Position numbers and translations under genes: made by a program
Notes under the pieces: generated by a model
The model's input: the letters and a program-made list of their open reading frames with translations, nothing else
Told to the model about the DNA's origin: nothing
Database searches by the model: none
Assembly (NCBI GenBank): GCA_030446685.1
Contig: JAUJMV010000034.1
Coordinates: 1 to 58,259 of the forward strand
Direction: 5' to 3'
DNA length: 58,259 nt
DNA from: Thermomicrobiales bacterium
GTDB taxonomy: Bacteria; Chloroflexota; Chloroflexia; Thermomicrobiales; CADCWN01
Shown: positions 9,018 to 19,523 of the stretch, piece after piece
How the letters are laid out: every line of letters starts with the position of its first letter
Numbering within the stretch: the stretch's first letter is position 1

Positions 9018-9951
9018 ACGAAATGCCCGGCATGGCCGGTCGCGGGGGGCGGACGCCGTCGACGGGCTGTGGCTCGCGCTGGCGCTGCTCGCCGGGGTCT
9101 ACCTCGTCGCCGTCATCGAGGAGTGGAGCGCGACGGGGCGGGTCCGCCCCGCCGTGCCGCTCCTGGCCGGCCTGGCGACGCTGGGCCGGGAGTCACTGGT
9201 GCCCCGCCGGTCCGATCGCATCCTCTTCGAGGCGGCGGCGCCCCTGCTCCTCGGCGCCGCCCTCCTCGCCGCGGCGGTCCTGCCGCTGGCGCCGGGGCTG
9301 ATCGTGGCCGATCTGGCGACCGGGGCGCTCTTCATCAACGCGGCGCTGGTCTACGTCGTGGTCGCGCTGGTGATGGCCGGGTGGGGGCCGGACGCCGCCT
9401 ACGCGATGGTCGGCGGCTGGCGCTTCCTGGGCCAGCTCGTCGCCTACGGCATGCTGATCGTGATGCCGCTGACCGCGGTCGCGATGCGCGCCGCCTCGCT
9501 CTCGACGACCGCGATCGTCGCGTCGCAGGCCGCGCTGCCGAACGCGCTCGCCCAGCCGCTCGGCTTCGTCCTCTTCTGGCTGGCGGCGCTGGCCGTCTGC
9601 TTCCTGCCGCCGTTCGACCTGCCGACCGCGCCGGGCGAGCTGGCCGGCGGCGTCTTCGGCGAGTACACCGGGGCGCGCCTGGCGACCATGCGCCTCGCGC
9701 GCCTGGCCCTCATCCTGACGCTGGCGGCCGCGATCGCGGTCTTCTATCTCGGCGGGTGGCTGGGGCCGGTCCTCCCGCCGTGGGCCTGGACCGCCGCCAA
9801 GACCCTCGCCGTCGCCGCGGCGCTGCTCGGGCTCGGCCGGTTCGTGCCGCGCCTGCGGGGCGAGCAGCTGCTGGCGTGGGGCTGGCAATTCGGGATCCCG
9901 CTGGCGCTGGTCAACATCTTCTGGGTCGGCGTGACCCTGCTCCTGGTCTGA
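9014..9951 (+). CDS. nuoH: NADH-quinone oxidoreductase subunit H (one frameshift)
   Basis: ATG 9014 overlaps the previous stop (ATGA). The N-terminus reads MNEMPGMAG, then slips at the G run near 9045 into the main frame, which is typical NuoH with eight or so helices and PPFDLPTAPGELAGGVFGEYTGARLA, equivalent to the conserved PFDLPEAE...GYNVEYS loop at the quinone tunnel. Here the loop keeps several acidic positions but is diverged. NuoH couples quinone chemistry to the proton-pumping subunits. About 312 residues, normal length. Confidence 0.85.
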
Positions 9952-9963
9952 GGAGGCGCCGCC

Positions 9964-10465
9964 GTGACCGGACAGCTCATCGCCGTCGCCTTCTTCGGCC
10001 TCGCCGCGATCGGGTTCGGGGCGGGGGTCTTCCTGACGCGGTCGATGGTCCGCTCGGCGCTGGCGCTGCTCGCGGCGATGGCGGCGCTCGGCGGGCTGTT
10101 CCTGGCGCTGGAGGCGGAGTTCCTCGGCGTCCTGCAGCTGATGATGATGGGCACCGAGATGACGCTCATGGCGATCTTCATGGTGATGTTCATGATGGAC
10201 CCCGGCGGGCTGGGGCAGATGGAGATGACCCACCAGAAGCGCACGGCGCGCGCCGCGGGGCGATCGGGGGCTTGGCCGCGGCCGGGCTGGCGCTCTGGGC
10301 CTGGTGGGGGCGGCGGCCCCGCCCTGCACCAACGCCCGAGCTGCAGAATCGCGCCCTGGGGCTGGAGATCATGGAGCGCCTGATGCTGATCTTCGAGACG
10401 GCCGGCGTGACGATCCTGACGGCGATGATCGCGGCGACCGCCGTGGCGATCCGGGGCGGCGATGA
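9964..10465 (+). CDS. nuoJ: NADH-quinone oxidoreductase subunit J (frameshifted)
   Basis: GTG 9964 after GAGGAGGCGCC. The first 85 residues are a good NuoJ match (SMVRSALALLAAMAALGGLFLALEAEFLGVLQLMMMGTEMTLMAIFMVMF). The frame slips near 10255 and continues as GAIGGLAAAGLALWAWWG, then a segment ending AGVTILTAMIAATAVAIRGG. A second slip is needed for the stop to fall in the ATGA overlap with nuoK at 10462. There is no nuoI ferredoxin gene in the 12-base gap between nuoH and nuoJ, where it normally sits. Confidence 0.8.
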
Positions 10466-10770
10466 CCCCGCTCCTCGCCGCCCTGCTGGTCGGCGCGGCC
10501 CTCTTCGGCATCGGGCTCTACGGCGCGCTGAGCCAGACGAACCTGGTGATGATCATGATGGGCGTCGAGCTGATGCTCGGCGGGGCGATGGTCAACCTGG
10601 TCGCCTTCTGGCGTCACCTCCACCCCGAGGTCTACGCCGGGCAGATGTTCGTGCTGATCGTGATGACGGTGATGGCGCTGGAGGCGGCGGTCGGCTTCGG
10701 CGTCGCGATCGCCCGCTTCCGCGCCAAAGGCTCGGTCGAGATGGAAGAGGCCGCGGAGTTGCGGGGATGA
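10462..10770 (+). CDS. nuoK: NADH-quinone oxidoreductase subunit K
   Basis: 102 residues, intact. Three helices with the conserved glutamates GIGLYGALSQTNLVMIMMGVELMLGG and LIVMTVMALEAAVGFGVAIA, which carry the proton path of this antiporter-like subunit. Overlaps nuoL start (ATGA at 10767). Confidence 0.92.
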   Translation: MTPLLAALLVGAALFGIGLYGALSQTNLVMIMMGVELMLGGAMVNLVAFWRHLHPEVYAGQMFVLIVMTVMALEAAVGFGVAIARFRAKGSVEMEEAAELRG

Positions 10771-12655
10771 GCGTCGCCGCGCTGACCGTCCTGGCGCGCT
10801 GGCGGCGGCCGCCCTGATCCTCGCCCTCCGGCGCGGCGCGGCGGCGCTCGCCCTCGGCGGGGCGGCCGTGGCCGCGGGCGCCGCACTCGCCACGCCGGCG
10901 CGCGTCGCGGGCGGCGCCCGGTACGCGGCGACGCTGCCGGGCCTGCCGGGGCAGCCGCTGCGCCTCGCCGCCGGGCCGCTGGCGGCGGTCCTCGCCACCG
11001 TCGTCGCCGTCGTGACCCTGCTGGTGCTGGTCTACGCGCCGGCTACCTGGCGGGCGAGGGCGAGCTGCCGCGCTTCTACGCCGGGATGTCGTTCTTCGCC
11101 GCGGCGATGGGGGCGCTCGTCCTCGCCGGCGACTGGCTCCTCCTGCTCGCCGCCTGGGAGCTGATCGGCCTCGCCTCCTACCTGCTGATCGGCTTCTGGT
11201 TCGACTGGCCGGGCGTCGGCGTGGCGGCGACGCGCGCCTTCCTGACCAGCCGCGCGCGGCCGACGTCGGGCTCTACCTCGGCGTCTTCGCGCTCGTCGCC
11301 GCGGCCGGGACGACCGCGATCGCGCCGACGCCGGGGCGGGGGCGGACCGCGACGGTCGCGGGCCTGCTCCTGCTGCTGGCCGCGATGGGCAAGGCCGCGC
11401 AGGCGCCGTTCCACGGCTGGCTCCTCGACGCGATGGCCGGCCCCACGCCGGTGTCGGCGCTCCTCCACTCGGCGACCCTGGTGGCGGCCGGGGCGATCCT
11501 GCTCATCCGGGCCTCCCCGCTGCTGCCGGGGGCGCGCTCCTCGCGGTCGGGCTGGTCGGCGGGCGACGGCGCTGCTGGCGGGGCTGACCGCGCTGGCGCA
11601 GGGCGACCTGAAGCGCCTGCTGGCGGCCTCGACCGCGAGCCAGCTCGGCCTGGTGTTCCTCGCCCTCGGCGCCACCTCGCCCGGCGCCGCGACCTTCCAC
11701 CTCGTCACCCACGCGGCGATGAAGAGCGCCCTCTTCCTCGGCGCCGGGGTCTTCCAGCACGCGCGCGGGTCGACGGCCTTCGCCGATCTGGGCGGGGTGG
11801 CGCGGGCGCACCGCCGGGTCTTCGCCGGCTTCGCCCTCGCCGGGCTGGCGCTGGCCGGCGTGCCGCCGCTCGCCGGCTTCTGGTCGAAGGACGCGATCCT
11901 CGCGGCGGCCTTCCACGCGCCCCACCGCGCCGCCCTCGCGCCGCTCGCCCTCCTCGGCACGGCCCTGACCGGCGCCTACGTCGCGCGGGCGCTGCGGCTC
12001 CTCTGGCGGGGCGCGGGGCGGGACGCGCCGGCCGGCGGGCTGGTCCCGATGGGCGCGGCGGTGGCGGTCCTCGCGGGGCTGGCGGCGGCGCTCGGTCTCG
12101 CCGCCGGGCCGCTCGGCGCGCTGCTGGGGGCCGAGGTCCCGGAGGATGCGCTCAGCCTGGCCCTCGGCCTTGTCGCGGCGCTCGTCGGCCTGGCCTCGGG
12201 CGGGCCGTCCGGCCGGCCGCCTCCTTGGCCCGGCGCGCGGTCGGGCCGAGACGGGCTTCCGGGTCGACGGCGGCTTCGCCGGGCTGGTGGCGCGGCCGGC
12301 GCTGGCGCTGGCGCGCCTGGCCGACCGGCTCGACCGCGGGATCGACGCGGGCGTGCGCGCCGCCGGGCGCGGGGCGCTGGCCCTGGCCGGCACGGTGGAC
12401 GGCCTCGACGCGCGCGACCACGCCGGGGGATCGCGGGCGTCGGCCGGGCTGCGCCTGGCGCTGGCCGGCGCCGCGCGGCGGGGCGACGAGCGGGGCATCG
12501 ACGGCTTGATCGCCGCGCTCGTCCGGGGGACGGGCCCTCGGCCCGGGCGCGCCTCCAGACCGGCCTGGTCCACTGGGAGCTGGCCCTGGCCTGCCGGCGG
12601 CGCGGCCGTGCTGCTGGCGCTGCTGCTGGCCGGCGGCCTGCTGTTCGGCCCGTAG
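10767..12655 (+). CDS. nuoL: NADH-quinone oxidoreductase subunit L (multiple frameshifts)
   Basis: ATG 10767 overlaps nuoK. The protein can be followed to TAG at 12655, about 630 residues, through slips near 10800, 11040, 11250, 11535, 12225 and 12530. Key parts: [23 protein letters not shown] (proton-path glutamate), [36 protein letters not shown] (key lysine and histidine), [48 protein letters not shown], then the long lateral-helix region. It is one of the three antiporter-like pumps of the membrane arm. The number of slips with complete domain recovery argues for sequence errors rather than decay. Confidence 0.85.
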
Positions 12656-12695
12656 TCTGGATACCGCCGGCCACGGCGGGAAAGGGTGTTGTGCC

Positions 12696-14154
12696 GTGCC
12701 GCTCGTCTCGCTCGTGCTCTTCCTGCCCCTCCTCGGGGGCGCTGGTCGCTGGGCGCCCGGCGTCGCCGCGCGCCGCGCACGGGGTCGGGCTGGCCATCTC
12801 CGGCCTGACCCTGCTCGGCGCGCTCGGGCTGTGGGCCCGCGGGGCGGGCGCGGGCTTCAGCCAGGTCGAGGAGGTCGCCTGGATCCCCTCGCTCGGCGCG
12901 GCCTATCGCGTCGGCGTCGACGGCATCAGCCTGCCGCTGGTGCTGCTGACGGCGACGCTCTTCTGCGTCGCGCTGGTCTTCTCGGTCGCGGTGACCGAGC
13001 GGGCGACCTCCTACGTCGCGCTCTTCCTCCTGCTGGAGACCGCCTGCCTCGGCGCCTTCGTCGCGCTCGACCTGATCCTCTTCTACGTCTTCTTCGAGGT
13101 CACGCTGGTCGGGATGTACTTCATCATCGCCGGCTGGGGCTACGCCGAGCGGCAGCGGGCGGCGCTGACCTTCTTCCTCTACACCCTCCTGGGCAGCCTC
13201 CCGCTGCTGCTGGCGATCCTCGCGCTCTACCTCGGCAGCGACCCGCGCACCTTCGACATGCGCGCCATCATCGCCGCCCCGCCCCTGGGCGGGCCGGCGG
13301 CGACCCTCACCTTCGTCGCGATGCTGGTCGCCTTCGCGGTCAAGACGCCGCTCGTCCCGGTCCACACCTGGCTGCCGCTGGCCCACGTCGAGGCGCCGAC
13401 GGCGGGGAGCGTCGTCCTGGCGGGGGTGCTCCTCAAACTCGGCACCTACGGCCTGGTCCGCTTCGCCCTGCAGATGACCCCCGACGCCTTCCGCGCCGCC
13501 GCGCCGTGGGTCGCCGCGCTGGCGGTCTTCTCGGCGCTCTGGGGCGCCTTCGTCGCGCTGGCCCAGACCGACGAAGCGGCTGGTGGCCTACACCAGCGTC
13601 AACCACATGGGCTACGTCGTCCTCGGCGTCGCCGCCGCGGCCGCGACGACCGACGCGGGCACGCGGGCGCTGGCGCTCGACGGGGCGACCTTGCAGATGG
13701 TCAGCCACGGGATCGTCACCGGCGCCCTCTTCCTCCTCGTCGGCATGCTGCAGGACCGGGCGCACACGCGCGAGATCGCGCCTTCGGGGCTCCTGCGCCC
13801 GATGCCGGCGCTCGGCTGGTCGTTCATCCTGGCCGCCTTCGCCTCGCTGGGGCTGCCGGGGCTGGCCCACTTCCCGGCGGAGTTCCAGATCTTCCTCGGC
13901 ACGTTCCGGGTCTGGCCCTGGGCGGCGGCGGTCGTCGTCCTCGGCATCGTGGTCACGGCGGGCCTCTACCTGCGGGCGATCGGGGCCGCGTTCCTCGGCG
14001 AGGCGCCGGAGCGGTGGCGCGCCCTGCCCGACCCGACCGCGCGGGAGGCGGGGGCGCTCGTCCCGCTGCTCGCCCCCTCACGGTCGCCATCGGGGTCGCC
14101 CCCGGCCTGCTGCTGGGGGTGATCCACCGCGCGACGGAGGCACTGGGCCGATGA
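12696..14154 (+). CDS. nuoM: NADH-quinone oxidoreductase subunit M (multiple frameshifts)
   Basis: GTG 12696 after GGGAAAGGG. Slips near 12735, 13575 and 14075 separate four consistent pieces. Diagnostic segments: YRVGVDGISLPLVLLTA, FYVFFEVTLVGMYFIIAGWG (proton-path glutamate), AFAVKTPLVPVHTWLPLAHVEAPTAGSVVLAGVLLKLGTYG, YTSVNHMGYVVLG, HGIVTGALFLLVGMLQDRAHTREI. About 486 residues. Antiporter-like pump of the membrane arm. Its stop overlaps nuoN (ATGA at 14151). Confidence 0.87.
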
Positions 14155-15543
14155 GCGGCGACATGCCGATGGGGATGCAGCTGGGGCGCGACCTGGCGCT
14201 CCTGCTGCCCCAGATCGCCGCGCTCCTGACCGCCGTCGCGGCGCTGGTCGCCGAGATGCTGCGCCGGCCGCGCCTCGCCCTGGCGCTGACCGTCGCCGGG
14301 CTGCTCGTCGCGGCCGGCCTGGCCCTGCCGCGCGTCGGGCGGCCGGCGACGACCGTCTTCATGGGCACCTACCGGATCGACGACCTGAGCGTCTGGGCGG
14401 CCCTCATCCTCCTGCCGGCGACGGCCCTCTGCGCCTCCTCGCCGTCCCCGAGGTCGGCGACACCGACCGCGCGGGGACGGTCTACAGCCTGCTGGCCCTC
14501 ACGGCGCTCGGCGCCCTCGCGCTGGCCGGCGCGGGCGACACCATGCTCCTCGTCCTCGGCGTGCTCCTCGCGAGCCTCGGCGCGTTCGCCCTCGTCGCCT
14601 ATCCGCGCGACGACCGGGCGACGGAGGCGGCGATGAAGTATTTCGTCTTCGGCTCGGTGACCGGCGCGGCGATGATCTTCGGCCTGACCTACTGGTACGG
14701 CGCGGCCGGCTCGACGCTGCTGGCGGACCTGGCGCGGCTGACGAGCGCGCCCTCGTCGCGGCCGGCCTGCTCGCCGTCCTCGTCGGCCTCGGCTACAAGG
14801 CGGCGCTGGCGCCCTTCCACTTCTGGGCGCCGGCCGCCTACGACGGCGCGCCGCTGGCGGTGGCCGCCTACCTCTCGGTCGTGCCGAAGGTCGGCGCCGT
14901 CTTCGCGCTGGCGCAGGTCGCGCGCGATCTGCCGGCCGCGCCCCTCGACTGGCGGCTCACCGTCGCGGCCCTGGCCGCCGTCTCGATGACCTGGGGGAAC
15001 CTGGCGGCGCTGCCGCAGCGGAACGTCGTGCGCCTGCTGGCCTATTCGTCGGTCGCGCAGGCGGGCTACTTCCTCCTGGGGGTCGTGGCGCTGGGGCGGA
15101 GCGCGCTGGCGGTCGAGGGGCTGGTCGTCTTCGCCGCGGCCTACGCCGCGATGAACCTCGGCGCCTTCGCGATCGTCGCCCACGCGGGGGCGCGATCTCG
15201 ACGCGCTGGCCGGCGTCGGGCGGTCGGCGCCCTGGGCGGGGGCGGCGCTGGTCGTCTTCCTGCTGTCGCTCGTCGGCGTGCCGCCGCTGGCCGGCTTCGT
15301 CGGCAAGTTCCTCCTCTTCGGCGCGGCGCTCGACGCCGGCTACGGCTGGCTGGCGGTGGTGGCGATCCTCAACAGCGTCCTGTCGCTGGCCGTCTACCTG
15401 CGGATCATCGTGCCGCTCTACCGGGCGCCACGCGGGGCGACCATGGCGGCCCCGCGCCCGGCCGTCCTCGTCGGGGCGATCGCCCTCGCCCTGACGGTGC
15501 CTTGGGGCTCGCCGCCCAGGCCCTGGTCGGGCGGATCGCCTGA
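14151..15543 (+). CDS. nuoN: NADH-quinone oxidoreductase subunit N (multiple frameshifts)
   Basis: ATG 14151 overlaps nuoM. Slips near 14440, 14755, 15195 and 15505. Conserved parts: KYFVFGSVTGAAMIFGLTYWYG, GYKAALAPFHFWAPAAYDGAPLAVAAYLSVVPK, RLLAYSSVAQAGYFLLG, AAYAAMNLGAFAIVAHAG and [27 protein letters not shown]. About 464 residues. It is the last gene of the operon. NuoC, E, F, G and I are not present in the window. Confidence 0.87.
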
Positions 15544-15671
15544 GCGGTCGTCGTCGCGAACCGCCGGGGGGAGGCGCGCTTCGCGGGCGCGTGCCGGAGC
15601 TGGGTGGGGCGGGGGGGCGGTCGCTGCGCCACCGCCATTAGGAGGAACGGTTCGGGCGTCTGGCGGGTGCA

Positions 15672-15834
15672 CCCGGACACGACATCCGATACGCTGGTGG
15701 GTCACATCACTGGCCGATGCCCGCGCCTGCACGCAGATCGCTCAGCACGAAACTGTGCATGCTCCCGCCATAACTGGCCCGGACACTTCGGCCAGCGGAG
15801 CTACCCAAATGCGTATCGGATGTCGTGTCTGGGC
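15672..15834. mobile_element. MITE-like palindromic element, copy 1
   Basis: About 163 bp bounded by near-perfect 21-22 bp terminal inverted repeats (left CCCGGACACGACATCCGATACG; right end the reverse complement with one mismatch). It has no coding capacity. A diverged copy lies at 37833-37986. It sits in the nuoN-copCD intergenic region. It fits a small non-autonomous transposable element. No matching transposase is visible here. Confidence 0.65.
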
Positions 15835-15920
15835 GCAGTTGGGATGGCAGGAAACGGGGCCGCCCCGCGGCGCAATGCTGGCTCCAGCACGGCGTTGTGT
15901 CCCCGGCCCACACCGTACTT

Positions 15921-15960
15921 TCCTGCCACGCTGACGATATGCCGGCGTCGCCCATCATGT
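15921..15960 (-). repeat. 40-bp dispersed repeat, copy B
   Basis: Matches 5779-5818 over 40 bases at about 77% identity. Both sit close to gene boundaries on the same strand. Apart from this repeat and the MITE-like element I see nothing in 15544-15977. Confidence 0.45.
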
Positions 15961-15977
15961 GGCGGAGTGTGATCCGG

Positions 15978-17999
15978 TCACCTCCCGCCGTCTCTGGATA
16001 GTCCCGCCGTGCCCGCGTCGTACGCGAAGGTCCGCTCGATCAGGTGCCCGGGGTTCACGATCGTCTCGCGTCGCAGCCGGTCCTCCCCGTCGATCTCCAG
16101 GTAGACCCAGAGGGAGGACCCGGAGAGGTAGAGGGTCAGCCCGCGGGCGCCGTCGGGCGCTGGCACGGGGCGGACATCATCCGCCCCGCCCCCCTCGTAG
16201 GGCTCGTTGTCGATGAAGCGCTCGCCGGTGATCGGGAAGGCGGACTCGGCGACGGCGCCGGGCGCGCTGGTGACGCGCTCGGTCATGGCGATGCGCGACT
16301 GGGCGCGCATCGTCTCGACCACCCGCGCGAGGAGCGCCGGGTCCTCCGGGGTTAACGGCCAGGCCACCGCGAACGGGACCGTGCCGCCCGCCCAGCCCGC
16401 CGTCGTCGCCGTCACCGCGAAGGTCGTCGTGCCGGGCTGCCAGGGGAAGGCGTTGGTCGCGCAACCGGGGCCGCAGGCGCGCGGCAGCACGTCGAAGCTC
16501 GTCCCGTCGGGCGCACGCCCGCGGATCGCGATGTCGGCCCCGGCCGCGGGCTCGCCGGAGGGTTCGAGGACCCGCACCTGCAGCTGGTCCTCGGTCGCGG
16601 CCAGGTAGACCGCGAGCTGGCCGGCGAGCATCGCCCGGCGCCCCACCGGCCCCGTGAACGGCGGCGGGCCGAGCAGGTTCTCCGTCGCGGTCGCGTTCCG
16701 CGGCGGCGGGACGGAGGCCAGCGCGCCGGCCACGGCAACCGCCGCGAGGAGCAGCAGCCCCTCGACACGTATCAGGCGCCACAGGACAGCGCGCCGCGGC
16801 CCGCGGCGCGCCGGCAGCGCCCAACGCCGGGCGACCGCGGCGAGCACGAGCGTGGCGATCACCAGGAGCACCTTGACCAGCAGCACCCGCCCGTAGACGG
16901 AGTCGACGAGTTCCGCCGGGCGCGTGAACTGGGCCAGGGCCACGATGGCCCCGCTGACGAGCGCGAGGGCGACGAGCCCGAGGGCCAGGCCGGCGTACCG
17001 CCGCGCGCCGTCGCCGAGCGCCGGGCGCAGGCCGCGGCCGCGCAGCCGCCAAACCACCAGCCCCAGGTGCGCGAGCGCGCCGAACCACAGCCCGACGGCG
17101 GCGAGGTGGAGCACGTTCGCCGGCGCGGCCCACCAGGCCGCGCCGGCGTGGCCACGCACGGCCGCGGCCAGGAGGGCCAGGCCGAGCAGGAGCGGGATCC
17201 AGGCCCGCGCGCGGCGCACCGGGAGCAGCCTCAGGCCGTAGGCCACCGGGATCACCTGGCCGAGCGCCAGGAGGCCTGGCACAGTCAGCAGCGCCGCCGA
17301 CCACGCGGGGCGGCCCGTGTCCCCGTCGCCGGCGGTTTGGCGCACGAGGAGCAGGGCCTGCAGGACGCCGCCCGCGAGCGCGAGGAGGAGGAGCCGGCCG
17401 ACCGGCAGGGTCGGGATGCCGACACCGTGTCGTCGGGCGACCGGTGCCCAGACCAACCGCTCGCTGGCGAGGCCGCCGAAAGCGAGGAGCAGGCCGACCA
17501 GGAAGAGCCAGCGCGCCAGCGTGGCGGGCCAGGCGAGCGGGCCGGCGCCCTGGGTGCTCACGCCCGGCATCTCACCATCGGTGCCCACGGCGAAGGCCAA
17601 CTCGCCCACGGTGAGATGGCCGTCCGCGGCCGCCACCTGCCAGGAGACGACGTAGATGCCGTCGGCCAGCGCCGGGAGCGGCACGCGGACCACCAGGCCA
17701 CCCTGGAGCCGCTCGGGGGGACCGGCCGGGACGGGGGCGCCGCCCGCGGCCCTGATCGTCACCCGCTCGCCGGCGGCGAGCGGTTCGCTGAACTGGAACC
17801 GGAGGTCCCGAGGGCTGGAGGTCAGGCGCTCCCCGGCTTGCGGCGTCGTCCGCACCAGGAAGGCGTGGGCCCCCGCAAGGGGCGGGCGGAGCAGCGCGAG
17901 CCCCAGCGCCAACGCCAGGGCGATGAGGACACTCCAATCGTGGCGGTGGGCGGGGCGTGACACTCGGCGCACCGGGTTCACCGCGCCGAACATGGCCAT
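15978..17999 (-). CDS. CopC-CopD fusion, copper import/resistance membrane protein
   Basis: 673 residues, intact. After a signal/anchor helix comes AHAFLVRTTPQAGERL, the start of mature CopC with its N-terminal copper-binding His (A-H), and later DGHLTVGELAFAV, the second His of the CopC site. Residues about 155-430 form eight or so CopD helices with HAGAAWWAAPANVLHLAAVGLWFGAL and conserved His residues. The last 200 residues are a soluble beta domain of the YtkA/FixH type (VLEPSGEPAAGADIAIRG). CopCD binds copper outside the membrane and moves or stores it. An operator overlapping the -35 box lies at 18201-18234. Confidence 0.88.
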   Translation of the reverse strand: MAMFGAVNPVRRVSRPAHRHDWSVLIALALALGLALLRPPLAGAHAFLVRTTPQAGERLTSSPRDLRFQFSEPLAAGERVTIRAAGGAPVPAGPPERLQGGLVVRVPLPALADGIYVVSWQVAAADGHLTVGELAFAVGTDGEMPGVSTQGAGPLAWPATLARWLFLVGLLLAFGGLASERLVWAPVARRHGVGIPTLPVGRLLLLALAGGVLQALLLVRQTAGDGDTGRPAWSAALLTVPGLLALGQVIPVAYGLRLLPVRRARAWIPLLLGLALLAAAVRGHAGAAWWAAPANVLHLAAVGLWFGALAHLGLVVWRLRGRGLRPALGDGARRYAGLALGLVALALVSGAIVALAQFTRPAELVDSVYGRVLLVKVLLVIATLVLAAVARRWALPARRGPRRAVLWRLIRVEGLLLLAAVAVAGALASVPPPRNATATENLLGPPPFTGPVGRRAMLAGQLAVYLAATEDQLQVRVLEPSGEPAAGADIAIRGRAPDGTSFDVLPRACGPGCATNAFPWQPGTTTFAVTATTAGWAGGTVPFAVAWPLTPEDPALLARVVETMRAQSRIAMTERVTSAPGAVAESAFPITGERFIDNEPYEGGGADDVRPVPAPDGARGLTLYLSGSSLWVYLEIDGEDRLRRETIVNPGHLIERTFAYDAGTAGLSRDGGR

Positions 18000-18200
18000 T
18001 GCATGATGATGCCCTCCGAGAAATGCGCGCCACCGACAGGAAGTCCAGCGTGCGCAAGATCGCGCGGCTAATCCGTCGCCGACGGGCCGCGCGCGGTCCC
18101 CCTCGCGCCTGTGCCCGCCTGGTTATTTCGATCTGACGCCGACCGCGTGAGCGGCGCCGCGAACGGCCTCGTCGGCGGCCCAGCATGCGCGCCCGGACAT

Positions 18201-18234
18201 AGTCTACCGAGGGGTCGTACTACTCGCAATAGTA
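18201..18234 (-). promoter_or_regulatory. Promoter with embedded BlaI/CopY-type operator, copy 3 (copCD)
   Basis: On the minus strand TACTATTGCGAGTAGTA (18218-18234) contains -35 TTGCGA (18224-18229). A 17-bp spacer is followed by -10 TAGACT (18201-18206). It faces the copC-copD gene, about 195 bases from its ATG. The rest of 18235-18773 holds no gene that I can support. Confidence 0.75.
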
Positions 18235-18773
18235 GCTCTGGCTCGCGATGCGGCGTGCGACATCGCGGGCAACGCCAGGGTTGTCCGGTCATTCACGGGG
18301 TGGTCTCGTGTCGCGGGGAAGCACACGGACTGGCCTCGCAGCCGCGCGATGCGTGCTCGTGATCGTCGGAGGTGCGCGGCATCGTCACAACGGCGTGAGA
18401 AACATCACGCGCCTTCCGGCGCACGCGGCCCCCGCCCTGTGCTGTTACCGCCGCCGCGCTGCTCGCGAGGACCGGGGCACGAGGGATACGGTCGTGTTTC
18501 GAGCCCATGCCCCGCCGCCAGGGACGCCCCGGCCCCCTCAAACGGGGCGAGGGGGAGGCGCGGACTCAGGATCGGCGGCGTGGGGCGGTCGCGGGTCCGC
18601 TCGATCGCGGTTCTGTGCCGTACGCCTACCAGGCCCCGGACCAGATACGGCCCGCGATCAATGACGGGTATGGCTGGCGACCGGCGCCCCGCGCCGGATC
18701 GATCCGCGCGAGGCCTTGTCTGCGCGGCGGAAAGGTCGCGGCGGCGCGGCTCCGGCGGCTCGTCCTGCGGGGG

Positions 18774-19313
18774 TCAGTCGGCGTCGGGAAGTTCCTGACC
18801 GTTGAGCGCGTAGCGTCCGGTCACCGGCAGCGGACGCTGCAGGATATCCAGCACGGGGCAGTGGCGGTTGACCGCGCCGATTAGCCGGGTGATCTGCTCG
18901 GGCGGCGCGGGGCTGGCGATCTGCACGTCGAACTGCACCGAGCGGAAGCCGGCCGGTACATCGGCCACGCCGAAGAAGCCGCGCGGATCGAGATCGCCAG
19001 TGACGCGGATCGCGAGGTGTTCCAGCGGGATCCCCAGGATGCGCGCGTAGGTCGCGTACACGATCTCCTGGCAGGCGCCGAGGGCGGCGAGGACATACTC
19101 GACCGGGGTGGGCGCGGTGTCGGCCCCCCCCAGGGCTTCGGGTTCGTCGACCTGGAAGGTGAACTGGCGCGCGCTGGCCTCCGTCAGGAAGCCGTCCACC
19201 AGCCGCGTGTCCACCGTGCAGGTCGCCCGCGCCGCGTCGCCGGCCCGCCGCAACCGCTCGCGCGTCGCCTCGATCGCCCCCGCCAAGGCATCCCCCTGCA
19301 GTTCAGTCGCCAC
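18774..19313 (-). CDS. OsmC-family peroxidase-like protein
   Basis: 179 residues, intact. OsmC/Ohr fold with the two redox cysteines in place: LAALGACQEIVYATYA (peroxidatic Cys) and GAVNRHCPVLDILQRPLPV (resolving Cys). The family reduces organic hydroperoxides or handles thiol stress in the cytoplasm. The sequence is of the YhfA-like branch rather than Ohr. It is preceded by a clear promoter with two palindromes (19356-19404). Confidence 0.85.
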   Translation of the reverse strand: MATELQGDALAGAIEATRERLRRAGDAARATCTVDTRLVDGFLTEASARQFTFQVDEPEALGGADTAPTPVEYVLAALGACQEIVYATYARILGIPLEHLAIRVTGDLDPRGFFGVADVPAGFRSVQFDVQIASPAPPEQITRLIGAVNRHCPVLDILQRPLPVTGRYALNGQELPDAD

Positions 19314-19355
19314 ACTGCCTCCCCTCCGTCGGCCACCGCCGCCAAATTACATGAC

Positions 19356-19404
19356 TTAGTTGACTAACTTTGTTGAGAATAGCATATGCGCGTTGACCGG
19401 TCAA
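19356..19404 (-). promoter_or_regulatory. OsmC promoter with two short palindromes
   Basis: Reading the minus strand: -35 TTGACC (19399-19404), 17 bp, -10 TATTCT (19376-19381). The -35 lies inside a perfect palindrome TTGACCGGTCAA (19393-19404). A second inverted repeat, TTAGT/ACTAA around TG (19356-19367), falls at the predicted transcription start. The latter resembles sites of Rrf2-type regulators, but the regulator is unknown. Confidence 0.6.
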
Positions 19405-19523
19405 TCGGGCACGGGCCGGGTGGCGCGGGGCGGCGGGACCGTGCTCGTGGAGGGGGACGGCGCGGCGAAGTGTCGCGGCCGCCGCGCCGTTCGTCGCCCA
19501 GGCAACTTCCCATCGCCCGCCGC

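Noticed and set aside
11503..13386. 627-residue minus-strand open frame
   Set aside because: It is antisense to nuoL/nuoM, Arg/Gly/Gln-rich and without domains; a high-GC shadow frame.
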